21,762 nucleotides of DNA from Clostridia bacterium. GTDB taxonomy: Bacteria; Bacillota; Clostridia; Christensenellales; CAG-917. The stretch covers positions 1 to 21,762 of the forward strand of contig JAFVYE010000125.1 in assembly GCA_017500745.1 (NCBI GenBank), written 5' to 3'. A model generated the notes under the pieces. That model made no database searches. It had not been told where the DNA came from and saw only the letters and a program-made list of their open reading frames with translations. A program made the translations under genes and the position numbers. Every line of letters starts with the position of its first letter. The stretch's first letter is position 1. Shown here piece after piece: positions 13,941 to 21,235 of the stretch.

Positions 13941-15055
13941 ACATAAAGTCACGATTTTGTCAAAATCCAAAAACTACAACCCTATATAACTCACAGGTTG
14001 GGGCGCTTGTGATGATATGTTCTGTTGCCTACAAACTGTCCTCGTTGCCCTCCATTGTCAACGAATATATGGCCTCGTCAACAACTTGGCTGTTTGTGCT
14101 GTTGACGGTGGTTGACACCCTGTCCTTTGTCCTTGTCTATGCCTTCTTTCATGACGGTGGCGACGAGGAGTTGTCCTCCAACAAGGCCTACAAGATTGGG
14201 CTGATTTTTCTTGCCCTTTTCCTTGGATTCAAGTGTGTTGCCTTCTTCTCCTTTGCCGTGCTCTTTTTTACGGTTGAATTGTACGTTGGCGTGCCTCACG
14301 TCATTGTGGTCCTCATCCTAATCGCCCCCGTTGTGTATCTTGGAACAAAGGGCTGTAGCACCCTTGCTCGCACTGCCGAGATATTTGTGTTTATGGTGTT
14401 TTTTGTAGTGGTGCTCAACTTGGCGTTTTTGGAGGCAGACCTTGACGTAAACAGAAATCTCCCCGTGTTTTCAATGGAGCCAAAAGACTTTTTCGCCCAC
14501 TCGTTGCGATATGGCACTTGGCTTGGGAATTGCTTTCCATTGTTGTTTGTCAAAGTAAAAAACAAAAAGTTGCCCTACGTATCCTCGTCCTATGCAGTCA
14601 CGCAAATTTTGACTTTGATTGTGGTGTTTTTTGGGGTGGCAATGTATGGCGATTCAATGAAAATCATTGGCAATTTGCTTGTGGAGATATCTGGATTCAA
14701 TCAACTCTCCACAGAAATAGGACGTATGGAGTGGACGGCTCTATTTGTTGTCATAGTGTCGGGGATTTTGGAGCTTGCGTTTTTGTTTTACGGTGTGTCA
14801 GAGTGCTCCAACCGAATTTTTGGATGCAAACTTGTCCTGCAAATTGCTTTGCCAATGGTTGCTGTCCTCTCCTGCACCATTCCAAGGTCGCCCCAAGTTG
14901 TTGCAGACCTATCTCATCAGAGGATTGTGGGTGGTGTTATGGCAGTATTTTCCCTTATTCTGCCCATATATTTTGTGATTTTGAAGTGGAAAAACAGGAG
15001 GGATTATCTCTCAAAATTCAACTACGTGCGTGAAAAAAAAGAGGTGACAAAATGA
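13937..15055 (+). CDS. Spore germinant receptor subunit B (GerB family permease-like)
   Basis: 372 residues, almost wholly hydrophobic with about ten predicted TM helices. This is the length and order expected for GerAB/GerKB subunits of the APC transporter fold. GerB subunits bind the small-molecule germinant. The germinant cannot be inferred from the sequence by eye. It starts at ATG 13937, which overlaps the gerA stop (ATGA), and its own stop overlaps the gerC start the same way, so the three genes are translationally coupled. The C-terminus is basic (KWKNRRDYLSKFNYVREKKE), pointing to the cytoplasm. Confidence 0.88.
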   Translation: MNIKSRFCQNPKTTTLYNSQVGALVMICSVAYKLSSLPSIVNEYMASSTTWLFVLLTVVDTLSFVLVYAFFHDGGDEELSSNKAYKIGLIFLALFLGFKCVAFFSFAVLFFTVELYVGVPHVIVVLILIAPVVYLGTKGCSTLARTAEIFVFMVFFVVVLNLAFLEADLDVNRNLPVFSMEPKDFFAHSLRYGTWLGNCFPLLFVKVKNKKLPYVSSSYAVTQILTLIVVFFGVAMYGDSMKIIGNLLVEISGFNQLSTEIGRMEWTALFVVIVSGILELAFLFYGVSECSNRIFGCKLVLQIALPMVAVLSCTIPRSPQVVADLSHQRIVGGVMAVFSLILPIYFVILKWKNRRDYLSKFNYVREKKEVTK

Positions 15056-16209
15056 GGAAGCGCACTGCTTATTTCAAGGATAGATTGCTGTCTAAAAAGT
15101 GGCTTGTCATATTGATTGTAGGCGTGATTTTGACGGTGTTTGGCAGAGTGATTGACAACAAGGCCCTCACTCAGTCGGGCATTGTGGTGGGGATTGGCAT
15201 TGACTACCGTGACAACTTGTATGACGTGACAATTCAAGCCGTGGCAGTTGACGGTGGCGCAGGGTCTGACAAGGGGTCAACAAATTTTTTGACCTACTCG
15301 GCAAAGGGCAAAACCATCTCAGATGCCGTCAATTCTCTCAGCGAAAAACTTGGGTTGATCGTGTCGCTGTCCCACTGCAACTTGGTGATTATGACAAGAT
15401 CTGCCCTTGCCCTTGAGCCCGTGCGCACTTTTTCTGCTTTGACAAAACCTCTTGCCCTGCCAGAGCAAGCCCTTGTGGTGGCAACGGATATGGACGTAGG
15501 CAAGGTGTTTGCAAGCAAAATCCCGTCAACCGAAAACGTATCTTTCTTTTTGCAATCCGTGCTGTTGCAAAACTTGGGGGCAGGTGGATTGACTTCCGTA
15601 AGCGTCAAGGATTATCTTGCAATGCGTTGCTCTCGCAGTGGAGGGGTGATGGTCCCCTATCTTGAACTGTACGAAATGACCGACAAGCCCATCTCAAGCC
15701 AACCCTCTGAGGACAAAAACTTCGTCATTGACCTCAACAAAAACTTGGTCATCAACGACAAGGGAGATATGGTCATTGATGAAACCACTGCAAAATCGGC
15801 AAATATGTTTTTGTCAAAAGACGTCAAGGACAAGATTGCCGTGCCCCTAAAAAACGGTGGCGTGGTTGAGTTTAGAGTGATAAAGGTGTCCTCAAAAACA
15901 AAGGTTGAGGGCATGAAAGTTGTTTGCGAAATGAAGATGAACGTGTCTTTTGTTGAGGCGCAAGGTTTTGACACCCCTCTTGTGCTAAACTGCAACTCTC
16001 CCGAGGTGTTGGACGCAAAAAACACCCTTGAGCAAATGCTTGCAGATGACCTTGAATCCTGCTTTTTGTTGTCAAAGCAGTGTGGCATTGACTTTTTGGG
16101 CCTTGAAAACCTGCTCTATCAAAAACACGGAAGGCATTTGCCACAAAATTGTTTTGACCAAATCCTGTTTGAAGCGTCCTATTCCGTCACCGTCACGGAA
16201 AACAGTTGA
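15052..16209 (+). CDS. Spore germinant receptor subunit C (Ger(x)C family), lacking the lipobox Cys
   Basis: 385 residues with a basic N-terminus, one hydrophobic helix (17-31), then the Ger(x)C pattern: VIDNKALTQSGIVVGIGIDY, ISDAVNSLSEKLGLIVSLSHCNLVIMT, and a C-terminal domain ending in a helix-rich segment. Family members are normally lipoproteins with Cys-Trp-Asp right after the hydrophobic helix. Here the matching place reads FGRVIDN, with Arg32 instead of Cys, so it cannot be lipidated there and is probably held by an uncleaved signal anchor. It starts at ATG 15052 overlapping the gerB stop, and is the last clear gene of the operon. Confidence 0.88.
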   Translation: MRKRTAYFKDRLLSKKWLVILIVGVILTVFGRVIDNKALTQSGIVVGIGIDYRDNLYDVTIQAVAVDGGAGSDKGSTNFLTYSAKGKTISDAVNSLSEKLGLIVSLSHCNLVIMTRSALALEPVRTFSALTKPLALPEQALVVATDMDVGKVFASKIPSTENVSFFLQSVLLQNLGAGGLTSVSVKDYLAMRCSRSGGVMVPYLELYEMTDKPISSQPSEDKNFVIDLNKNLVINDKGDMVIDETTAKSANMFLSKDVKDKIAVPLKNGGVVEFRVIKVSSKTKVEGMKVVCEMKMNVSFVEAQGFDTPLVLNCNSPEVLDAKNTLEQMLADDLESCFLLSKQCGIDFLGLENLLYQKHGRHLPQNCFDQILFEASYSVTVTENS

Positions 16210-16470
16210 CGCACCAATTTGACACAGAGTGAATAATATGTCTTGATGATGGACTTGCCCCTTGCAGACGACAAAACTATGGCCCTTATGAGTGAGGCCT
16301 ACACCCACTTGCTTTCAAACAAGCAAGGACACACCCTGTCCTTTGGAGATGACTCCGTCCTCATGGAAAAACCCATTGAAAGTGGTGTGTCAAGCCTTGA
16401 CGACGGCGATGACGATGCAAAAGATCCTCAATCAAGAGTTAAAAACACCCCCCTCCGTTGCGCACGGGTA
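16210..16470 (+). other. Gene-poor stretch with a coding-like open frame of uncertain status
   Basis: This stretch lies between gerC and the hydrolase-like gene. An open frame from TTG 16243 or ATG 16246/16249 reads MMDLPLADDKTMALMSE onward, then becomes acidic (DDGDDDAKD, near 16400-16425). It is in the same frame as gerC, two stop codons after it. It does not stop before the hairpin at 16471-16490 and runs into the next gene, and it has no good ribosome site. I do not recognise it. It may be a decayed small gene or 3'-untranslated sequence of the ger operon. Nothing else is seen here. Confidence 0.3.
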
Positions 16471-16492
16471 AGCACTAATTTTTTAGTGCTTT
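16471..16492 (+). terminator. Hairpin, probable terminator after the ger operon
   Basis: A perfect 8-bp stem AGCACTAA, loop TTTT, TTAGTGCT (16471-16490). The T-run after it is poor (TTACTTTG), so termination may be partial. The 3' edge overlaps the -35 box of the next promoter. Confidence 0.6.
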
Positions 16493-16518
16493 ACTTTGCC
16501 CTCTTTTTGATGTATAAT
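16490..16518 (+). promoter_or_regulatory. Sigma-A-like promoter placed for a leaderless mRNA
   Basis: TTTACT (16490-16495), 17-nt spacer, perfect TATAAT (16513-16518). The ATG of the next gene is at 16526, seven bases after the -10, so transcription should begin at or next to the start codon. No SD sequence is possible in that space. Confidence 0.65.
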
Positions 16519-16525
16519 TCCATTT

Positions 16526-18187
16526 ATGGAACTGCAATTTCTTACACCAACAGCCGTATGGGAGGGGTTCAACCCCAAAAAAGACCCTTTGGAGACCTCA
16601 ACGGTCTTTTCTGAAGAAAACAATTTTGTGCTGACAACAGGCACGTTTTTCACATCCGAAAGTTGCAAGGATGGAAAGGTGCGCGTCTTTGTCAAGACCT
16701 CCTTTGACAAGAGATGGAAGGACCCTCGCCCTGCCATTCTTGTGCTTTCATCACCCTCTGCATCCGCAGACGTAGACGCCCTCACCCATGACTTTGTCAA
16801 GGCAGGATGGGTGGTGGCCTTTGTTGACTACAACGGATCATTTGACGGCGACCACTGCACCAGCTTCCCCGATTCTTTGGAAAGGTCAAAATATCCTGAG
16901 TGCAACAATCATCTTTATCACATTGACGGCTCTGCACACACAAGCCCTTGGTTTCAATGGTCCAAGGTTGCGCGCCGTGCAATCACCTTCCTTGAAGAAC
17001 ACCCCCTCATTGATGAAAACCGCATTGGCGTGCTTGGCATAGGCAAAGGCGCTCAAGTGGCATGGCAAGTGGCAGGCATGGACGGCAGAGTGGCCGCTCT
17101 CGTAGCGGTCAACGGCGGTGGATATCTCTGGCGCACGGGCTCACACAGATTCACCATGGGCAACGTGCCCACAACTGATGAAGAGCGTGCATTCTCAACA
17201 GGCGTTGGTGCAGAAACCTATGCAAGATTTGTGTCTTGCCCCACCTGCTACGTTGTGTCGTCAAACAACGATTACGCAGACGTGGACAGAGCGGAAATTC
17301 TCCTCTCTCTTGTGCCTGCAAAGTCAAAGACTTTGATGATAAGCCGTGGCACAGAAGATCAAATTACGTCCAGCGTTTTTTCTGGACTCAAAAAGTGGCT
17401 GAGAAACAATCTCTCCCACGACACAGTTCCCGTGGCAATGCCATCTCTCAGCTTTGACAAGGTTGGCGACAGCTTGTACTTGGTGCTCAAAGGCGAAAAA
17501 CACTTTGTCAGCAAACAGATTTCGGTGTCCTATGGCGAGCCAAACCCCGTCAATAGATTTTGGACAACCCTTGAAGGTGGCCAAAAGGTTGGATATCACG
17601 AGTACTCCTACAAGGTGCCCGTGTACAACGCAGATGAACTCATCACCGCCTTTGCATCCGTGTCTATGAAGGACGTTGAGCTCAGTTGCTCCCCCGTCAT
17701 TGGTGCAACTCCTGCAAAAATGGGGGTTGTTGCAGACTCTGCTCAAGTGGGCAACGGACGCATCATCTACAACGGAAGCATGGGGCTTGGCAGATTTGCC
17801 TCTGCATCCAATGAAGTCATCCTTGACGACAACAATCTTTTGAACGCAGTTGGCCCCTTTGACATCAAGGGCATTTCTGTGAAGAGTGGCTCTTTGATAA
17901 TGTATTATAGCCCTCGTCAAATCTTTGCTTCTCAAAGAGATGCCGTGCTCCAGTTTGACGCTCATTCAACTGACGCACGCACCATCTTGGTGACCATACA
18001 TTCAGACAAGATGACCTACACCGCCAACGTCAACTTGATCGGAGGAGACTTCTGGCAAAAGGTGTCCCTCACGGCCAACGATTTCAAGAGCGAATACGGC
18101 AAGCCCCTCTCTCTCTTCTCGGAGGGCAAAAAGTTCTCCTTCAAGGGTGCAGAAACAGTCATCTTCAACAACTTCCTTTGGATATAA
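16526..18187 (+). CDS. Alpha/beta-hydrolase-fold protein with degenerate active site and C-terminal beta domain
   Basis: 553 residues. Residues 50-295 follow the alpha/beta-hydrolase order seen in acetyl-xylan-esterase, dienelactone-hydrolase and acyl-CoA-thioesterase-like (BAAT-type) proteins: PAILVLSSPS, GWVVAFVDYNG, DENRIGVLGIGKGAQVAW, RVAALVAVNGG. The nucleophile elbow, normally GxSxG, reads GIGKG (171-175), so Gly173 replaces the Ser. The usual catalytic His region reads MISRGTEDQ without His. It is therefore probably not a classical hydrolase. Residues 300-553 form a beta-rich domain; its final part (GDFWQKVSLTANDFKSEYG) resembles a jelly-roll carbohydrate-binding module. No signal peptide is seen. 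A binding or scaffold role is possible, but the function is unknown. The next gene starts 34 bp downstream. Confidence 0.7.
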   Translation: MELQFLTPTAVWEGFNPKKDPLETSTVFSEENNFVLTTGTFFTSESCKDGKVRVFVKTSFDKRWKDPRPAILVLSSPSASADVDALTHDFVKAGWVVAFVDYNGSFDGDHCTSFPDSLERSKYPECNNHLYHIDGSAHTSPWFQWSKVARRAITFLEEHPLIDENRIGVLGIGKGAQVAWQVAGMDGRVAALVAVNGGGYLWRTGSHRFTMGNVPTTDEERAFSTGVGAETYARFVSCPTCYVVSSNNDYADVDRAEILLSLVPAKSKTLMISRGTEDQITSSVFSGLKKWLRNNLSHDTVPVAMPSLSFDKVGDSLYLVLKGEKHFVSKQISVSYGEPNPVNRFWTTLEGGQKVGYHEYSYKVPVYNADELITAFASVSMKDVELSCSPVIGATPAKMGVVADSAQVGNGRIIYNGSMGLGRFASASNEVILDDNNLLNAVGPFDIKGISVKSGSLIMYYSPRQIFASQRDAVLQFDAHSTDARTILVTIHSDKMTYTANVNLIGGDFWQKVSLTANDFKSEYGKPLSLFSEGKKFSFKGAETVIFNNFLWI

Positions 18188-18221
18188 TCATATACACAAT
18201 CTTTTGACATAAATTAGAGCA

Positions 18222-18833
18222 ATGGACAACGAGTTAGAAGTTTTTCAATCCCCCAACGATCACAAAAAAAAGATCATCATCTCGGTGATATCCGTGGTGG
18301 TGGTTGTTTTGCTGGCGCTGGCAGTTGCATTGCTCCTCAAAACCTACGTCATATCCACAATCCCCGTGGGGGGAAACAGTATGCTCCCCACCCTTGAAGG
18401 TGGAGACTACGTCACGGACGGACAAGGCAACGTGGTGGAAACCATCAAAAAAGGCGACACCTTGGTGCTCAACAAAACCGCCAAAATCAAAAAGGGTGAC
18501 GTGATTGTGTTTGACGTCACTTGGCAAAGCGACCCCATTGTGAAAAGAGTGATTGCCGTTGCTGGCGATCACGTTGTCATCAACAATGACGGCAACGTTT
18601 ACGTCAACGATCTGCCCTTGACAGAGGACTATATCCAAGGCAAAACCTACTCCTTTGACGGAGTGACAACCCTTGATATGATTGTGCCCGAAGGTCATGT
18701 TTTTTGCCTTGGCGACAACCGTGAGCACAGCCACGATTCAAGATACAGCGACATTGGTGCGGTGAGTCTTGACATGGTCAGAGGCAAGTGTATTCTTGTT
18801 GTAGACAAGGACGGAAAACTGCGCACAATCTAA
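18222..18833 (+). CDS. lepB: Signal peptidase I
   Basis: 203 residues. A cytoplasmic N-terminus (1-17), one TM helix (18-40), then the S26A peptidase domain. The catalytic Ser53 lies in GGNSMLPTLEGGD and the general base Lys108 in PIVKRVIAVAGD. Box E is LGDNREHSHDSRYSD near 163-177. It removes signal peptides of exported proteins at the outer face of the membrane. It is a single-span Bacillota-type enzyme of normal length. No clear SD precedes ATG 18222; a TATAAT (18183-18188) overlapping the previous stop codon may start a short transcript. Confidence 0.94.
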   Translation: MDNELEVFQSPNDHKKKIIISVISVVVVVLLALAVALLLKTYVISTIPVGGNSMLPTLEGGDYVTDGQGNVVETIKKGDTLVLNKTAKIKKGDVIVFDVTWQSDPIVKRVIAVAGDHVVINNDGNVYVNDLPLTEDYIQGKTYSFDGVTTLDMIVPEGHVFCLGDNREHSHDSRYSDIGAVSLDMVRGKCILVVDKDGKLRTI

Positions 18834-18858
18834 GCCCAACAGGGCTATTTATTTTTGA
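18832..18858 (+). terminator. Probable terminator after lepB
   Basis: Short stem AGCCC (18833-18837), loop AACA, GGGCT (18842-18846), then an AT-rich run with TTTTT. It overlaps the lepB stop. It is weaker than the other terminators in the window. Confidence 0.6.
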
Positions 18859-18963
18859 CTTTTTGTGGCTTTCTCAAGGTTGCGTGACGCCATAAAAAAT
18901 CAAATCACAAATGAATGAAAAACACAAACAAGCACTTTATCGTGCAGTTTTGAGGGATAAACT

Positions 18964-20289
18964 ATGAAGATTGTAATTGCTGGCGCTGGTATTGGCGGAA
19001 TGGTTGTGGCAGAAAAGCTGGGCGTGCTTGGCTTTGAAGTGGTGGTCTATGAAAAGGCAGAATCCATTGAAAAGATGAGATATGACTGGCACGACGACGT
19101 GAGCCCCGTTGTGTTTGAGGAGCTTGGCATCCCCCTGCCAAAAGAGAGCGCCCCAAAGCGCAGTTGGACCTTTTGCTCCCCCTATGAAAAGACCATAAGG
19201 GAGTTCAGTCAAGACGAGTCCTGCCCCGATATGTCCGTTGAAAGACGCCCTTTAAACAGACTGCTTTTTGAAAGAGCAAGCAAGGTGGCAACCTTTGTTT
19301 TTGGCAAAGAAGTCACCTCTGCCGTAATTGAAAACCATCGGGTTGTCGGCGTGATGGTTGACGGCCAAAGAGTTGATTGCGACCTCGTTGTTGATAGTGC
19401 CGGAGTGTACTCTCCCGTCCGCAGAAGTCTGCCCAAATCCTTTGGCATAAGCGAGGTTGAGCCAAACGAAGTGTTTGAGGCATATCGTGCTTTTTACAAC
19501 AGAGCCCACGGCAGTGCCACCCCCAAATACACCAACAAAGTGTACATGAAACATCTTGGCGAAAACGGCATTTCTTGGACCATCCTTGACCATGACCCCA
19601 CCCAAGTCAACGTGCTTGTTGGGCTTGTTGGAGGACTCAGCGATGAGGTCAGAGCCAAGTCCATTGACTTTATGCGTGAGCACAACGACATCCTTGGCAA
19701 CACCGTCCTCCGTGGTGGCTACAACGTGATAATCCCCGTGCGCTATCCCGCCACCAAAATGGTGGCAGACGGCTACGTTGCAATTGGGGACAGCGCCTAT
19801 ATGACAATTCCTCTTTTGGGATCGGGCATTGCTTCAAGCATGTGGGCAGGAGACATCCTTGCAAAGTCAATAAAGGCAAACATGGACAAGGGTGTTGTGG
19901 ATAGTCATCTCTTTGACAAAGAAAACTTGTGGGCATATCAAGTGGGAGTGTACAAAAAGTTTGGAGCAAAGCATCTTGGCGTAGACGTGTTAAAGCGCTG
20001 GCTTCTCACCCAATCAAACGAGATGGTGGATTGGCTTTTTGCCAGCAAGGTGCTGTCCAACGCCGACCTTCAAAAAGTGGCCAGCGGAAATCTTGTGACA
20101 ATCACTCCATCCGCCGCCATTGAAAAGGTGCTTGGAGTTGGGCTGGGCAATTTGCCAATTCTCCTCAAAATGAACAGCATGGTGATGAAATCACACAAAG
20201 CAAACCGTCTTGGCAACAAAATTCCTGTCACATACTCCCCCGCCAAAATCAACAAGTGGGAAAAAAGAGTGCAATCCCTATACAAATAA
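18964..20289 (+). CDS. Geranylgeranyl-reductase-like FAD oxidoreductase
   Basis: 441 residues. The N-terminal Rossmann dinucleotide site is MKIVIAGAGIGG (GxGxxG, 7-12), with Glu30 after the second strand to hold the FAD ribose. DSAG occurs at 144-147. The second FAD motif is GYVAIGDSAYMTIPLLGSGI (270-289). This order is that of the geranylgeranyl reductase / FixC / PHBH group of flavoproteins, which reduce isoprenoid chains or hydroxylate small molecules. The substrate is not evident. The C-terminal 140 residues are helical and basic. The start is supported by GAGG eight bases upstream of ATG. It is followed by a strong terminator, then by the SCP2-like and aminotransferase genes. Confidence 0.8.
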   Translation: MKIVIAGAGIGGMVVAEKLGVLGFEVVVYEKAESIEKMRYDWHDDVSPVVFEELGIPLPKESAPKRSWTFCSPYEKTIREFSQDESCPDMSVERRPLNRLLFERASKVATFVFGKEVTSAVIENHRVVGVMVDGQRVDCDLVVDSAGVYSPVRRSLPKSFGISEVEPNEVFEAYRAFYNRAHGSATPKYTNKVYMKHLGENGISWTILDHDPTQVNVLVGLVGGLSDEVRAKSIDFMREHNDILGNTVLRGGYNVIIPVRYPATKMVADGYVAIGDSAYMTIPLLGSGIASSMWAGDILAKSIKANMDKGVVDSHLFDKENLWAYQVGVYKKFGAKHLGVDVLKRWLLTQSNEMVDWLFASKVLSNADLQKVASGNLVTITPSAAIEKVLGVGLGNLPILLKMNSMVMKSHKANRLGNKIPVTYSPAKINKWEKRVQSLYK

Positions 20290-20298
20290 ACCAGAGGA

Positions 20299-20328
20299 AA
20301 AGGCAGTCTAACTGACTGTCTTTTTTTT
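20299..20328 (+). terminator. Rho-independent terminator of the FAD oxidoreductase gene
   Basis: AAAGGCAGTC (20299-20308), loop TAACT, GACTGTCTTT (20314-20323), then a run of T to 20328. Only one wobble pair is in the stem. Confidence 0.9.
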
Positions 20329-20359
20329 ATTTTCGTGCAAAAAGTTCAAAAGTTGACTA

Positions 20360-20388
20360 TTGACATACGCACGTTTTTCAATTATCAT
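20360..20388 (+). promoter_or_regulatory. Sigma-A-like promoter of the SCP2-like/aminotransferase unit
   Basis: Perfect -35 TTGACA (20360-20365), a 17-nt spacer, then TATCAT (20383-20388). A second possible -10 (TATAAT near 20404-20409) lies further down in the same AT-rich stretch. The leader runs to AAGGAGG before ATG 20448. Confidence 0.7.
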
Positions 20389-20447
20389 TAATTTATATGA
20401 TAATATAATGCGTTTCAATATTCCATTAAGCGCACAAGGAGGAAATT

Positions 20448-21218
20448 ATGGACAACATCACAAGAGCAAAGATCAACTTGTTTGCCATCTTGCGCAACCT
20501 TGAAGACCTTTGCGAAATGGACCCGCAATCAAAGGAAATCGTCAAGAATATGAAACCTATTGCGGTTGAATTCAACGTTCCCGAAGTGGGCAGTGCAGTC
20601 ATCGCATTCAAGGACGGCAAATGCACATTTACACGTGGCAAGGGCAAGTCATCATTGAAGCTGTACTTCACCTCTCCCGAACACTTCAACAAACTCATTG
20701 ACGGCGAAAACACAATCCCTCTCTTCTACAACGTTTTCAAAGTGGGCTTCCTCCTCAAGGAATTCACCGCTCTCACCGACAGACTCTCCTACTTCTTGCA
20801 ACCCAAACCTGAAGAAAAGGATGAACTTTTGAAGGATCACGACTACTTTGTCACCAACACCGTGCTCACAGCATACACAGCATTCTTTGCAATGGCAGAA
20901 ATTGCAAACAGCGACTTTGTGGGCAAGGCATGTGCAAGACGTACAGAAAACGGCACCATCCTTTGCCAAGTTGGCGATGACGGCCCTGCAATCAACTTTA
21001 CAGTGCGCAACCACAAGTTCTATGCATCAAAGGGTGCTCTTGATGAACCCAAGGCAACAATGAAGTTTGGTTCACTTGAATTTGCACACAAGCTCTTGAA
21101 CGGTCAAGCATCAAGCTTTGGCGGTATGGGCAGTGGCGACTTTGCAGTGTGTGGCGCAGTTGACATGCTTGAACAAGTTGCAAAACTTCTCAACGTTGTC
21201 AGCGAATATCTTGCATAA
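20448..21218 (+). CDS. Protein with two SCP2-like (sterol carrier) halves
   Basis: 256 residues. The C-terminal half (165-256) reads like an SCP2 lipid-binding domain: a strand with INFTVRNHKF, then ATMKFGSLEFAHKLLNGQ, GSGDFAVCGAVDMLEQVAKLL, which matches the usual pattern of a binding-helix segment, a G-x-x-x-x-G-D step and a final helix. The N-terminal half (40-115) shows a weaker echo: VIAFKDGKCTFTRGKG, then SLKLYFTSPEHFNKLIDG. So it may be a tandem or diverged duplicate. SCP2 folds hold fatty acyl or isoprenoid chains in a hydrophobic tunnel. The ligand is unknown. It has a strong AAGGAGG site and is followed 17 bp later by a PLP aminotransferase gene, so the two are an operon. Confidence 0.6.
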   Translation: MDNITRAKINLFAILRNLEDLCEMDPQSKEIVKNMKPIAVEFNVPEVGSAVIAFKDGKCTFTRGKGKSSLKLYFTSPEHFNKLIDGENTIPLFYNVFKVGFLLKEFTALTDRLSYFLQPKPEEKDELLKDHDYFVTNTVLTAYTAFFAMAEIANSDFVGKACARRTENGTILCQVGDDGPAINFTVRNHKFYASKGALDEPKATMKFGSLEFAHKLLNGQASSFGGMGSGDFAVCGAVDMLEQVAKLLNVVSEYLA

Positions 21219-21235
21219 GGAGAAAGGAGAAAATT

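Noticed and set aside
18200..18221. TTGACA at 18205-18210 as the -35 of a lepB promoter
   Set aside because: The matching -10 position would fall inside the lepB coding region after the ATG, so it cannot drive the full gene.
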